From positions 6,555,519-6,619,518 of the forward strand of contig CM039514.1 of NCBI GenBank assembly GCA_022432975.1: a DNA stretch of 64,000 nt, written 5' to 3'. Both the position numbers and the translations under genes were made by a program. Origin of the DNA: Begonia masoniana (Eukaryota; Streptophyta; Magnoliopsida; Cucurbitales; Begoniaceae). Position 1 is the stretch's first letter. Every line of letters starts with the position of its first letter. The notes under the pieces were generated by a model, which saw only the letters and a program-made list of their open reading frames with translations, searched no databases and was not told the origin of the DNA. Below, in pieces: positions 13,450 to 25,219 of this stretch.

Positions 13450-14200
13450 CCTGTTATGTCCTGAAAGTGGCATGTACATCCTGTTGCGCCAGTTCCTTCT
13501 CCCACTTATACCTTTCCTGTCCAGTGAAATGTAATGTAAAGTAATGTTCATGTATTTGAAAATGTTCATGCATAGCATATGCACACTGCATTCTTGTATG
13601 TTCTTACTGAGCATTAGGCTCATAGCTGAACTCCTTGTTGTAGGTACGGATCCTGTAAACGAGGACTTTGTGCCTCAAGCTGATGATGATCTGATGTAGT
13701 TGGTGGTTCGAGCTCTCGGGGTGGTTGCTGCAGCCAGACAAATTTTGTCCCGAGGTTAAGAATTTAAAGTAAAGTCCGTGTCTGTAGACCCTTTTATGGG
13801 ATTTTGGTGTTGTGTTTTACAACTCTGTATAGCCCTGTGTTTTGTTTAAAAACTCTGAAGGAAATTCTGTTGGATTTATAGTGTATTGATTCTGGTGTTT
13901 AAGTTTTCAAAACTGCTGTATTTGACAGTTAAATTATATTCTAAAGTATTCTGGGATTGCTTGGGATATTTTCTGTTAGTCTCTGCATGGATGGTCTCTG
14001 GTATTAGAGCCAGCCATGCTGTGTGATTTTTATTAAGTTTCTGTCATGTTCTCTGTTTGTGTTCAAAAATCCAGTTTTGAGCCGTTTTGAGAATTTGAAA
14101 CTCATATGTCTTTTGTTTTTCAGCTCTCTGTTGGTATGTCTTTCTGTTGAAATTGTCGAGTTTCTGCCTTAAAACTATGTCTTCCGATTTCATCTACCGG

Positions 14201-14550
14201 TTGACGTCATCCATCTTCCGGCTGACGTCATCACCCCCTGCCGATTCTGCCTGCTGCCTATATCTGCCGATGACGTCAATACATCTTCCGATGACGTCAT
14301 CACACATCCGATTCAGCTTTACTCAGCATCTACCGGTTGACGTCATCACCTTCTGCCGGTTACGTTTGTTGTTTGTATCTGCCGGTTGACGTCATCACCT
14401 TCTGCCGGTTACGTTTGCTGTTTGTATCTGCCGGTTGACGTCATCCATCTTCCGGCTGACGTCATCTGTTTTGTCTTAATCGACATCTTCCGCCCAGTTT
14501 TATTAACACCTTCCGATGATGTCACCCCTCACTCTGATGACGTCATCTCA
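14201..14550. promoter_or_regulatory. TGACGTCA array in LTR copy 2
   Basis: Nine exact TGACGTCA palindromes in about 350 bp, alternating with CATCTTCCG, CATCTACCG and CTGCCG words. By chance one such octamer is expected about every 65 kb. A possible bZIP-factor enhancer cluster; function is inferred. Confidence 0.55.
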
Positions 14551-14863
14551 TATACCGATATTATCTGCTGCTCTCATCTTCCGGCCACGTCACCTGCTAA
14601 AGCCTTCCGCCAATTTGTTTAGTTTTATTTTTCATTCATTCTGCTTCGTTTTCTGTTATTCACCGTAGTCTTCTCCCTCCCTGTTAAAGCTTAAAAGTTC
14701 AGTCGGTAATGTTTTCTGTCTTTCTGTTTTCTGTAATTCTGCCTACTCCTAGCTTGAAAGTTTTATGTTTCAAAAAAATAATAGTCACCGTTTTCTGTCA
14801 ACTGTCCCGGAGTGACGGCTCCGATCCCGGATTCCGATCGGGTTCCGGTTTCGGGCTGTCACA

Positions 14864-16290
14864 TTTTTAGAGTTGGCTCTGCTCGCTCGATCAATTTGTT
14901 TGTCACCCTAATTGCAAATTATTAGCAATTGACAGGTGAAGACCTAGTTAGTATGTGTATACTTTATAATGATGCAACTATCAAATATTTGTAATGATAG
15001 TCGTATGATATTTTTTTATTAGATCATCTCAAATAATTTTTTTTCCTAAATACATGTCATTTTATATATTAATAAAATAATTTTGTTAACTAAACAAATA
15101 ACTATTATATTTTGACATTATAATAATAAATAATTATTATAATTTTAATAATTAATTTTTTAAAAATATAAATTACATTTATATAAATTAAAAATATTTA
15201 TGTATATTTGGTTTGTTAGATTTGACTTGTTAAGACTCGTCTAGCCAACTCAATTAGGCTTATTTAACATTGGTTCGCGAGCCAACTCGATTTAATTTTT
15301 TTTTGTCAGACTCGTTAGGCTCAGTTCATTGAGCTTGTTAGACTTGACTCATTTAAATTCGGTGAGCCAGACTTTTTCAAGTTCGGTCGGTTAGTTTGTC
15401 ATCTCTTAGTCAAACCGTGATTACTAAAACTTGAAAGCCAGGTTTCAAGAGAAAATGGGTATATAAACGCATTTGTCGTTCTTAGTTGAATTAGCATATT
15501 GTTGATTTTTCAAAAAAAAAAAATGCACAATGTTTTCAATTCATCGTGTTACATGGCACTAACCCTAATTGTAATTAAAATATTGATTTTTTTTTTTTTG
15601 TGAGGATGAGAAATTGAGTACAAAAAAAATGATCCATGTGAATGATATTGAATGATGCCAACTAGATTAAAAACACATCCACAAACACAACCATACCCAT
15701 CCCTTTCTAAACCTAGTTCGCACCAAAAATTCTTATTTTCATAAATTATAATGTACCCATGATCAAACTTCACTTTAATAGTAAAAGCTTAAGTATTAAT
15801 CCAAGCAAGGATAATATTTTTGATAAATTTGCATATTTAGCACCGGATAAATAAAAAGATAGGAATTTATTGATCGAACCGCGTTTTTCTATTTATTAGA
15901 AAGTTATTGATGAGAAGGAATGGATCGAAACCAGAATTTATCAAAGATTTAGAAACACAAAATATAAATTTACTAAGACTTCAAAAACTTACTACAACTA
16001 AAACCCTAAAAAACTCGAGGTTGGACAACTCCCTATTTTACATTACGAGGTTAAAATATTAGTGAATCATTTCGGTCTTTTATCATCAATCACCTTCTCA
16101 ATACGTATATCATAAACATTCCAAACGAGAAAAGCGAAATTTTATTTTTATTAAAATAACACATAAATTTATTTAAATTCTTAAAAATAAATATACTAAA
16201 TTTAGTAATAAATTATTATTTTTTAGGAAAAATATTATTATTTAAAGCCTGGTCTCGGGTTTGAGACCGGATCGAGTTGCGCATCAAAAT
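14864..16290. other. Intergenic DNA between solo LTR and MED32
   Basis: The first 550 bp continue the GCTCG-rich degenerate repeat. The rest is AT-rich with no recognisable gene. Poly-T and poly-A runs lie near 15588 and 15511. Confidence 0.6.
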
Positions 16291-16295
16291 CGTCT

Positions 16296-16360
16296 ATCTA
16301 GATGGGCTGTGGGTCGACCCAATTACGATATTCAGGCCCAAATCGGCCCACTTTTTATTG
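16296..16360 (+). promoter_or_regulatory. GGCCCA/TGGGC-type elements upstream of MED32
   Basis: Several TGGGCT/GGCCCA words cluster just upstream of the MED32 5' UTR (for example around 16303, 16335 and 16345). Such site II-type elements are common in promoters of plant housekeeping genes (established knowledge). The function here is inferred from position. Confidence 0.45.
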
Positions 16361-17189
16361 ATATGAATCCTCCCTTCTCTCTTCTTGCATCTTCAACGGA
16401 TTGAAACGCAATCCTCTGTTCTGCGCAGATTGGGCGAAGTTTGTAAGTTTTTTATTTTCAATTTATTGTTTAATTTCTTGATTTTTTTCTGCAGTGTTGT
16501 CATTCAACTTCAATGGATTTTTGTGTCTAGGGTTTTGTTTTTGTCCTGGTTGGTATTTCTCCCTGTTTTCTCCTTTTAATTTGCAGTTCGCGTAGCTTAC
16601 TCTCTCCATCCCAGCTCTATTTAATCTATCGAATTATGAGTGTATAAAGCTGTGAATTAGTAGGTATTTAGCATCTGTTTGGAGAAATTTAGTCAGGCAA
16701 CGACATCCCTTAAAGATTTATAAAATTTATCAACTTTAGTTCGTTATACAGTTCCTGATGTGTGATGATCATATGATTTTCTTTGTCCTTTGGGTAGAGT
16801 ATATAATGGAGCTGCTTTCCTTTCACGTGAGTTAATGTACCGTACTCTAATCACAGTGATCAATTTTTTGCAGAATTAGGAAACGGTGGAGAAGTAGTGT
16901 AGAATTCCGATTGTATTAAAATCACGAAGATCAATTGGTTGAAGAATTGCAAAATAGTGGTTAAATTTGAAATGCTTTCGCCCTTGAGAATTAATGAAAA
17001 CATTTTATCGAGTGTATTAAGATCAACATCGTCTTTCATTTCTTGGTTCAATACATTGACAATGGGTTTCTGGTTAAAAAAAAAAAAATCACTAGGCAAA
17101 TTGAATAACCTGTGCATCGTTGCATTTCATGTCTGAAGTTTCTCTAAAATTTTCCAATTTCAGATTCCCACAGCTTGTTAAAAAGCACA

Positions 17190-17618
17190 ATGGATAACAT
17201 CGTAGATTCTTTAAACAGTGCATATCAGGATTTTGTTGCCGGAGCAGCCAATGTCCTGGAGGCCAATGAAACTTCAGCAGGTCTAAAAACAGCTGCCTCA
17301 GATATGGCTTTGGAGAATTTTAAGCAGAAATGGGAACTATTCAGGGTTGCTTGTGATCAAGCTGAAGAATTTGTGGAGTCAGTGAAGCAAAGGGTAGGCT
17401 CAGAATGCTTGGTAGACGAGGCAACTGGCTCAGTTGCTGGGAAATCTGGACCTGCTGGTATTCCTCCCATAAGTGCAGTGCGGTTGGAACAGATGAGTAA
17501 AGCAGTTCGATGGCTTGTGATTGAACTGCAACAAGGTTCTGGATCCCTTGCTAGCTCTGCACATTCCCAGTCGTCCACTCCTTTTGATGCTCGATTTTCC
17601 GAGGATGTGGCTCAATAG
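17190..17618 (+). CDS. MED32: Mediator complex subunit 32
   Basis: A 142-residue protein recognised as the plant-specific Mediator subunit MED32 (Arabidopsis At1g11760 by memory). It acts in the nucleus as part of the Mediator complex linking transcription factors to RNA polymerase II. Recognisable blocks are YQDFVAGAANVLEA near the N-terminus, ENFKQKWELFRVACDQAEEF in the middle, ISAVRLEQMSKAVRWLVIEL towards the C-terminus, and the ending FDARFSEDVAQ. The coding region is in one exon. I used the ATG at 17190, which gives the family N-terminus MDN(I)VDSLN. A 5' UTR intron is likely: a leader exon at about 16370-16441 ends at a GTAAGT-like donor and rejoins at a TTTCAG acceptor ending at 17163. 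The copia element begins about 290 bp after the stop, just past the likely 3' UTR. Intact and probably functional. Confidence 0.93.
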   Translation: MDNIVDSLNSAYQDFVAGAANVLEANETSAGLKTAASDMALENFKQKWELFRVACDQAEEFVESVKQRVGSECLVDEATGSVAGKSGPAGIPPISAVRLEQMSKAVRWLVIELQQGSGSLASSAHSQSSTPFDARFSEDVAQ

Positions 17619-17909
17619 TTATGAGTTCCAGCTGCATAGTTCTGCAGTGAATTAAGGTGTGGATAATCTGTTATCAAGTAGATGATAAATTAGTTCCTGA
17701 GCTGATTGTAGTTTTAACTCCACTCGACCTTATTTTTCCATTGGTTATTGGTTGAGAACTGGATAAGATTCTGATAGTAGCTGTGGAAATAGCTTGAGTA
17801 GGGTTGAATAGAAGTTAACACCAGTTTATGATTGTTTGTTACCGGCTGCATAATTAGTTAATCATATCTTGTAAATATAGATTAAGTTAAATTCAAATTA
17901 TGAAGTATG
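17619..17909 (+). other. MED32 3' UTR/flank
   Basis: Noncoding sequence between the MED32 stop codon and the left TSD (GTATG, 17905-17909) of the copia element. Probably 3' UTR. Confidence 0.5.
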
Positions 17910-19349
17910 TGTAGGATCGAAATTGTCTAAGAGGGGGGGTGAATTAGACCTTTTAAAATTATTAAGCTAATTGCAAACTAATTTTAATAACCTAGATAAT
18001 TTCTCTCGTGTTCTTAAAACTTGAAGGCTAACAGCAGACAATCAAATAAAGTAGAGAGTGAGAGAGAAATTAATACCAGTAGTTTTTACGTGGTTTGGCT
18101 CAACCCAGCCTACATTCACGCTTCAAGGTTCACTCCTTGAAGATCATTAACCTTCTTTTCTCGAGAATAAACAGATCAGAATTCCGGGCTCTGATCAACT
18201 ACCTTTTACAAATCTGGATTGTTCTTCACGGGTGACAATCCACTGCCTTATACAGTTTTTGAGTTTGTAAAAATGAAATCTCAGATTACACTCTCAAAGA
18301 TTAAAATCTCAAGTTATCGAATCGAGAGACGTAGAAGAAATATATAGTATATTCAAATTCGCAGATTAGGGCTCAAGAGTAAATTTTACAAAAGTTGTTT
18401 CTTCGTACTCTAACCTTGGCTTAAATACTCTGTTGTTAATCGGCTCTTGACTTCAATGCTCCTTATCCACTAATGGAAACTTTGTTTCTGTTGGAGCAGC
18501 AATCGTACAATTTCAGGTAGCCGTTGCCGTCTGTAGTTGCAAATCGTCGTCGCTATTAATGTTCTGTAGTTAAGGCTGAAAACAACGTCCCTTCGCGCTA
18601 ATTTTGAATTATGGCGGAAGACAATGTTGTTTTAGTCTTGAACCCCCATCGGAGGATGCAACTTCAAAATGTTGAACCGGCATAGGATGATGGGTCTTTA
18701 AAACGTTGAACCGGTATAGGATGATGAGTTTTTAAAACGCTGAAACAATGTCGGATGATGAAGCTTTAATATGTTGAACCGGCATCGGATGAGAAAAGCT
18801 TTAGACATCTTCCGGCTTTGTCGTTTAGTGAGCGTAGGATGTCTTTTTGAAGTCTTCTTTGAATCTCATCCGGCTTTGTCGTCTAGCGAGCGGTGGAGTT
18901 CTTCTTCGAAGTCATCCGCCTTGTCGTTTAGTTACCGGTGGACTTCTTCATTTCACTCATCCGCCTTGTCGTTTAGTGACCGGTGGACTTCTTCATTTCA
19001 CTCATCCGCCTTTGTCGTCTAGTGACCGGTGGACTTAGGCATTTTACTCATCCGCCTTTGTCGTTTAGTGACCGGCGAACTTAGGCATTTTACTCATCCG
19101 CCTTTGTCGTTTAGTGACCGGCGGACTTAGGCATTTTACTCAGATTCCACACCAGTTATTCTATTTAGTCCTGAACACTTAATCATATGCATTAGATAAC
19201 TAAAATACTTTTTTCAAGGGCATTTCCAATTGATTAAAATCCTTGCATAAATCATTGTTCTAATTTAATAAACATAATCAAATTATATATTTAACATGTA
19301 AATACATCATCAAAAACTTAGTTAAACTTAAACACTAATTAAGTCAACA
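17910..19349 (-). repeat. 3' LTR of the SIRE-type element
   Basis: A 1440-bp LTR, TGTAGGATCG to AAGTCAACA on the plus strand. It matches the right-hand LTR once the nested solo LTR is removed (about 1447 bp). It contains the roughly 46-bp tandem array at 18913-19145. Confidence 0.92.
18913..19145. repeat. 46-bp tandem array in SIRE LTR
   Basis: Five units with starts at 18913, 18958, 19003, 19049 and 19095 (period 45-46 bp). Each has CATCCGCC, then TTGTCGTTTAGTGA (or one-base variants), then CCGG(T/C)GGACTT. The TCCGCC and GG(C/T)GGA arms could pair around the TTGTCGTTTAGTGA loop. A second copy of the array lies in the other LTR at about 29340-29590. Confidence 0.88.
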
Positions 19350-19363
19350 ATCTCCCCCTTTTT
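19350..19363 (-). other. Polypurine tract of the SIRE element
   Basis: On the minus strand AAAAAGGGGGAGAT lies directly before the 3' LTR, the expected plus-strand priming site. Confidence 0.85.
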
Positions 19364-19745
19364 GATGATGACAACCTATAAGTATAAATTTGATTAAATA
19401 TTACTCCCCCATAGTCTTAGCTCCCCTATAGCAAATGCATATATTCTAGAAACAAGCACGGAGCATACCAGATTTTCAATAACTTCAAAAACATACAGAT
19501 ATCCAGATGTTCAGATTTTCAAAATATGCATACATAAAACATAGTAACTAATTTCACATGCATATCCATCATCAATCAATCATCAATCAAATATATTCTC
19601 CCTCATTGGCATTATAAAAAACAAACAGAGAGAAACAACAGAAGCAGTGCATTCAACAAAAGAGTATCAATAAGTAAAGGGCAGAGTATTCAACAGTAGA
19701 TTACCAGGACAGATGAAGAGAAGAAATAGAAAAAAAAAATATCTC

Positions 19746-21804
19746 CTATTTACAAGAATCTAAAAATTTCTTCCAAAATGCATGGATGATCCACGACTCC
19801 AGTTCAAGGTGCGGGGAGAAGTAATCATCCACGAGGGCTTGAAGGGATTCAAGATCATTAGGAAGTGGTGCTTGATAGACTACCAGATCCAGGCATGGAG
19901 GAGGAGGTGGAGAAGTGTCTGGAGAGACTACCAAGTCCATACATGAAGGGTGGTCCAGTTGAGGAGTAGAGGATGATGGCGCGACAGAGGGGCCAGCAGA
20001 AGAGACTTCCATTAGACTGGCTGGCTCAGGTGAAGACTCACGAACAAGAGGAGCAACAAAAGTAGAAAAGTGGAGTTCTGCCTCTTGAAGAGCTAAAGGC
20101 GTTAAACGAACAGAGTCTTCAAAAATCTCAGACCAGCAAAGTGGAAGTATGAGGTCTTCTGAACAAGCCTCTGGGAAGGAAGGAGGACTAGATGGTCCCG
20201 GCATAAAGGCATCAAATTGAGACTTGAGCGATTGGTGATTCAGGGCTGCAATTTCCTTATGTCTGTCCATTTTCTTAGATAGTTGATCAAGTCCTGTATC
20301 CAATGCGATGCCCATGTCCAGAGTGACCTTGCTCAATTGTTTATCCATTTGCTCTTTAACAGAAATGATGGCAGTACCTAAGCTAGCTATGCTGGACTGC
20401 AAGGCATTAAACTGATCCTCACTGATGAAAAATCTCCTCTGATAGGTCTGAAGAGTTGCAGGAGTAACTGAGGGGATTGGTGAAGAGATTTGGACTGGTG
20501 GAGCTGGTAGAGCTAGCGGAGCAGGTTGGACTGGTGAAGAAGGTTGTACTGGTGAAGGCAGAGAGGGCAACAACTGTGTTGGTGGAGGGGAAGAGGGTTC
20601 TTCTGGAATGAGAGGGGACATAGAGGGTAGAGTGGAATAAGCCACTGATGTAGGAGGTGAACGAGGAGAAGGAGAGGAGAGAGGAGGAAGGCTAGGAATA
20701 AGAGGGGCTGACATTGCCTCAAAGGGATGAGCTAGAGAGGAGGAAGCAGGGGGTCTCGGCATTGGTGGTAGAAGGTGGGAGCGTGAGATCAGAGAATGAG
20801 GAGGGGAAATATCAAAGGCAGGGATCTCTGAGTCACCACCTCCTTCTTGCATTGAGGACTCTGTATCCAAAGGCAATTGCCTTTTGCCTTTTTTGACAAC
20901 TGCTACCATTGCAGCCCTCTGCTTTGACTGATCCAAAATAAATTTTCCTTGACGTGTTCGCTTAATTCCCATCCTTGACAAAGTGGATTTAGAGTAATAA
21001 CTGGATGGTTTGAGACAGGAAGGTTCCTCATCCTCTTGAAATTCAACCTCAAATTTCTGAAAGATCTTCATAAGAAGGAGGTTATAGGGAAAATATGTAG
21101 GCCTTGAAGAAACACTTTGAATCATCCTTCTCAGAATAATATATCCTATATCAACCGGGGTCTTTTGATAGAAGGCAAAAAGAATAACAAATTCCATGCA
21201 ACTAATATCATCATAATGACCACCCTTATGAATGACATTATAACATATCATCTGATGGAGAAGACGAGCTCTAATAGATAAATGTCTGCTCTTTAAGGCA
21301 TTAGGAATATTGTGTGGGTCTAGAGCAATCTCTTTCAAAAATTGTTCACCATCAGGAGTTCTAAGAAATGGGGGTTCTTGCCCAGTTGAAAAGATTTTGG
21401 GATGCTGATTAAGATGAGGACTCCCCAGTAACTCATTGATGGATTGGGAAGTTAGAACTATGTGTGGTTGATTGGTCAGAAGGATAACTAAGATTGGCAT
21501 AGAACATCCTAATAGCAGTAGGGTAAAAGAAAGATTCTACTTCAAACAGCCCTATTAATCCAATGTCAGTCAAGGGTGCTACAATGTTTAAGACAACTAA
21601 CTCTTCTGGAACAATACCACGACTTGGAATCAATTTCTTATCCTTAAAGTCGTTGTGATACATGACTTCAGCGGCCTCATTGAGAAAATAGAGCGACGGC
21701 TAACTATTCGCTCGAGGAATCACTCGTGGTGGGCGAGCAGTGGTTTTGGCTTTCTTCTTCGCTGGTTCAGCAACAGCTCGAGATGAAGAACCCAGATGAT
21801 CCAT
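19746..21804 (-). pseudogene. Env-like third ORF of the SIRE element (broken)
   Basis: A long frame after pol, as in SIRE/Maximus copia elements, whose function is unproven; env-like is only the conventional label. The main open part (19746-21500) includes an N-terminal globular-looking region (about 180 residues) and then a Pro/Ser-rich region with many SPP-type runs. The 5' part starts at an ATG at 21802-21804 with a basic KKKAKTTARPPR segment, has one in-frame stop near 21697, and is joined to the main part by a frameshift near 21480-21500. No signal peptide or fusion-type segment is evident. It is not functional as it stands. Confidence 0.75.
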
Positions 21805-22100
21805 TGGAAAGGTTCTGTGAAGAAAACCTAGAGAGAAAAGGGTTGAAGGCAGAGGTTTTTCTGAGATAGTGCGAAAGATGAAGCGTTTCTGAGAAGTAAC
21901 TAAGTTTAAAAGAATAGAACCACACCCGTCGATGAAGTCGCACGTGTAACAACGATATCACCCGATGGATGATACGTGTCAGCAGAATAGAAAATGTATC
22001 ATCCGATGCATAGATATCATCTGGTCAGTGAAGAAAACATCATCCGGTTATCTATAAACCTGACCACTCTCTCACAGGAAAGATTTCCAACAGAAGAAAC

Positions 22101-25100
22101 TTAGCTTTTCTCAAACCGAATGAGACCTAGCCTTATTCTAATATTATTGAAGGTCTTTTCATCCAAAGGCTTGGTAAAGATGTCAGCTAGTTGATCAACA
22201 GAATTGACAAATTCTAAGGAAATATCACTTTTTTGAACATGATCTCTTATAAAGTGATATCTGACCTCTATATGTTTAGTTCTAGAATGCTGAATTGGAT
22301 TCTTAGAAATATTGATAGCACTGGTGTTGTCACACCGAATAGGAATCCTATCATAAAACAGATTATAATCTTCCAGAGTCTGTTTCATCCAAAGCATTTG
22401 TGCACAACAACTGCCTGCAGCAATATATTCACTCTCAGCAGTTGATAATGCAACATAATTCTGTTTCTTAGAATACCAAGAGACTAAAGATTCACCTAAA
22501 AACTGACAGGTGCCACTAGTGCTTTTCCTATCAACTAGACTACCTGCATAATCAAAATCTGAATATCCAATCAGATACAAGGAAGTGCCCTTTGGATACC
22601 ATAATCCTAAATCATAAGTCTCACTCAAATATTTGAAAATTCTTTTTACAGCAGATAAATGAGACTCCTTAGGGGCAGCTTGGAATCTAGCACATAAACA
22701 AACACTAAAAAGAATATCTGGCATACTTGCAGTCAGATAAAACAAAGATCCAATCATACCACGATATTTCTTTATGTCCACATCTATTCCATTTTCATCT
22801 TTGTCCAATTTTGTTGTGGTACTCATGGGAGTTTTAGAAGACTTAGAAGATTCTAATCCAAATTTCTTAAGAAGTTCCTTAATGTACTTTTCTTGATAGA
22901 AGAAAATTCCATCAGGAGATTGACTGATCTGGAAACCTAAGAAGAATTTTAACTCCCCCATCATACTCATCTCAAATTCACTTTGCATGAGGGATGAAAA
23001 CTCATTACACATATTGACATTAGTTGATCCAAAAATAATGTTATCGACATAAATTTGAACTAACAGAATGTCTTTATCCTTTTGCATGGTAAATAGAGTT
23101 GAGTCGGTGTTACCCTTTTTGAAATTCCTTTCCTCAAGGAAGTTCCTCAACCTATCATACCAAGCTCTAGGAGCCTGCTTAAGACCATAAAGAGCCTTCT
23201 TAAGTCTATACACATAATCAGGTTTTGCGTAATCTTCAAATCCTAAGGGCTGCTCTACATAAACTTCTTCCTGAATATAACCATTTAAGAAAGTACTCTT
23301 CACATCTATTTGGAAGAGTGTGAAGTTTTTGTAGCAAGTATAGGCTAAGAGCATCCTAATTGATTCTAATCTAGCAACAGGTGCAAAGGTTTCCTCAAAA
23401 TCTATTCTTTCTTCTTGATTGTAACATTTAGCAACTAGTCTAGCCTTATTTCTAACAACAATCCCATTTTCATCTAATTTGTTCTTGTAAACCATTTAGT
23501 TTCAATAATGGGATGATCCTTAGGCCGTGGAACAAGTTCCCATACCTTGCTCCTTTCAAATTGATTTAGTTCCTCTTGCATGGCTAAAATCCAATTTTCA
23601 TCCAATTCGGCTTCCTCAAACTTCTTAGGCTCTATCTGAGAAATAAATGTCACATTGGCACAGAGATTCCTAATAAAGGATCTAGTCTTAACTCCTAAAG
23701 AAGGATCACCTAAGATTTCATCTATTGGATGGTTTCTGACATATTTTCAATCTCTAGGGAGAGTAGAATTTTCATCCTTGACAGGAATAATATCTAGAGA
23801 AGTAGAGGAGGGTTCTAAAGATTTTTCTAATTGAAGGGAATCACTAGTCTTTTCTAGAGACAGAGAATCCAGTTGTTTATCTAAAGTATCATCCTCATCC
23901 ACATTGATTGTGGGTTGAGGGGACTCATCAAAGTTGACATTAACAGATTCTTCTACAACTAGAGTTCTCTTATTGAATACCCTATATGCTTTACTGGTAA
24001 GGGAATAACCAAGAAAAATTTCAAGATCAGATTTGGAATCGAATTTTCCTAAGTTATCCTTAGTATTAAGAATGAAGCATTTACTACCAAAGGCTCTAAA
24101 GTACTTAACTGAAGGTGTTTTTCCATTCCAAAGTTCATAGGGAGTTTTCTCAAGAATAGGAATTATTGAGACCCGATTAAGCATATAACAGGCTGTTGCA
24201 ACAGCTTCAGCTCAGAAATACTTAGGAAGTGAATTCTCATTAAGCATAGTCCTAGCAAGCTCTTGGAGAGATCTATTCTTCCTCTCAACAACACCATTTT
24301 GCTGAGGGATCCTAGAAGAAGAGAAATTGTGCTCAATACCATACTTGAGACACAAGAGTTCAAATTTCTCATTTTCAAATTCTCCACCATGATCACTACG
24401 AATAGCAACTATGGTGAGCTCCTTTTCATTTTGAACTCTTTTCCTAAAGCTAGAAAATGTATCAAAAGTCTCATCCTTAGACTTCAGAAAGAATACCCAG
24501 GTGAATCTGGAAAAGTCGTCAACAATGACAAAGACATAGAATTTGCCTCCTAAGCTTGCTATATTAGAAGGACCGAAGAGGTCCATGTGAAAGAGTTGGA
24601 AAGGCTTAGAAGTTGAAATTGCATTCTTCGATGCAAAGGAACTTTTGATCTGCTTACCCATTTGGCAGGCTTCACAGACCTTATCCTTCTCAAAGGATAT
24701 CTTAGGGATTCCTCTAACTCAATTCTCCTTAGTAATCTTAGCTAAAGTATCTATCCCTATATGTCCTAATCTCCTATGCCAAATCCAAGAATCATGGGAA
24801 GAATTAACAGCAAAACATTTCTCATTATCACAAACAATATTATCTAAGTCAATGATATAGATATTCTCTTTCCTGAAGCTAGTAAAGAGAACCTTGCAAT
24901 TCGTTATATCCTTAATTAAACAGGAATTTTTCTTGAAAACAACTTTATAACCTTTATCACATAATTGACTGATGCTTAGAAGGTTATATTTTAGACCTTC
25001 AACTAACAGAACATTTTCTATAATGAGGTTATTAGGATTACCTATGTTGCCGATGCCAACAATTTTACCCTTCTGGTTCCCACCAAAAGTGACGTTTCCT

Positions 25101-25219
25101 TTCTTCTTGTTGACAACAGCAAACATGGATGCATCTCCAGTCATGTGCCTAGAACAGCCACTATCCAGGTACCACTGATTCCTTATTGGAGACGCATCAT
25201 CCTGCAAAACAGAGATCAA
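22101..25219 (-). pseudogene. SIRE pol remnants (PR, IN, RT, RNase H)
   Basis: Minus-strand pol in several frames. The protease has the WYLDSGCSRHMTG motif near 25160. The integrase zinc region has HRRLGH near 24770, and the core residues are visible as HMDLFGP, RSDHGGEFEN and NGVVERKN (about 24590-24270). RT-RNase H occupies 22101-23495, with [19 protein letters not shown] near 23170, RNase H words [11 protein letters not shown] near 22420, and the C-terminal [12 protein letters not shown]. The RT active site reads YVDN near 23040 where YVDD is universal, so catalysis should be lost. Frame breaks occur near 25215 (gag/pol joint), near 24660-24720, near 24190, and at 23500 where one base appears missing before KNKLDENG. 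It cannot encode a working polyprotein. Confidence 0.88.

Larger units (their letters stand above)
10091..14863 (+). mobile_element. Solo LTR, gypsy family A (copy 2, interrupted)
   Basis: Begins TGTAACACCCGACATTT and ends CGGGCTGTCACA, flanked by the 5-bp duplication TTTTT (10086-10090 and 14864-14868). After removing the nested copy at 11046-13449 and one TSD, the length is about 2.36 kb. It is in the orientation opposite to copy 1 and contains the same internal blocks, including a TGACGTCA array at 14201-14550. No internal retroelement region is present, so it is a solo LTR. The T-run TSD is weaker evidence than the others, but both ends match the family termini exactly. Confidence 0.87.

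Noticed and set aside
15549..15773. Small gene near 15.6 kb
   Set aside because: An open frame in AT-rich intergenic DNA with no family features.
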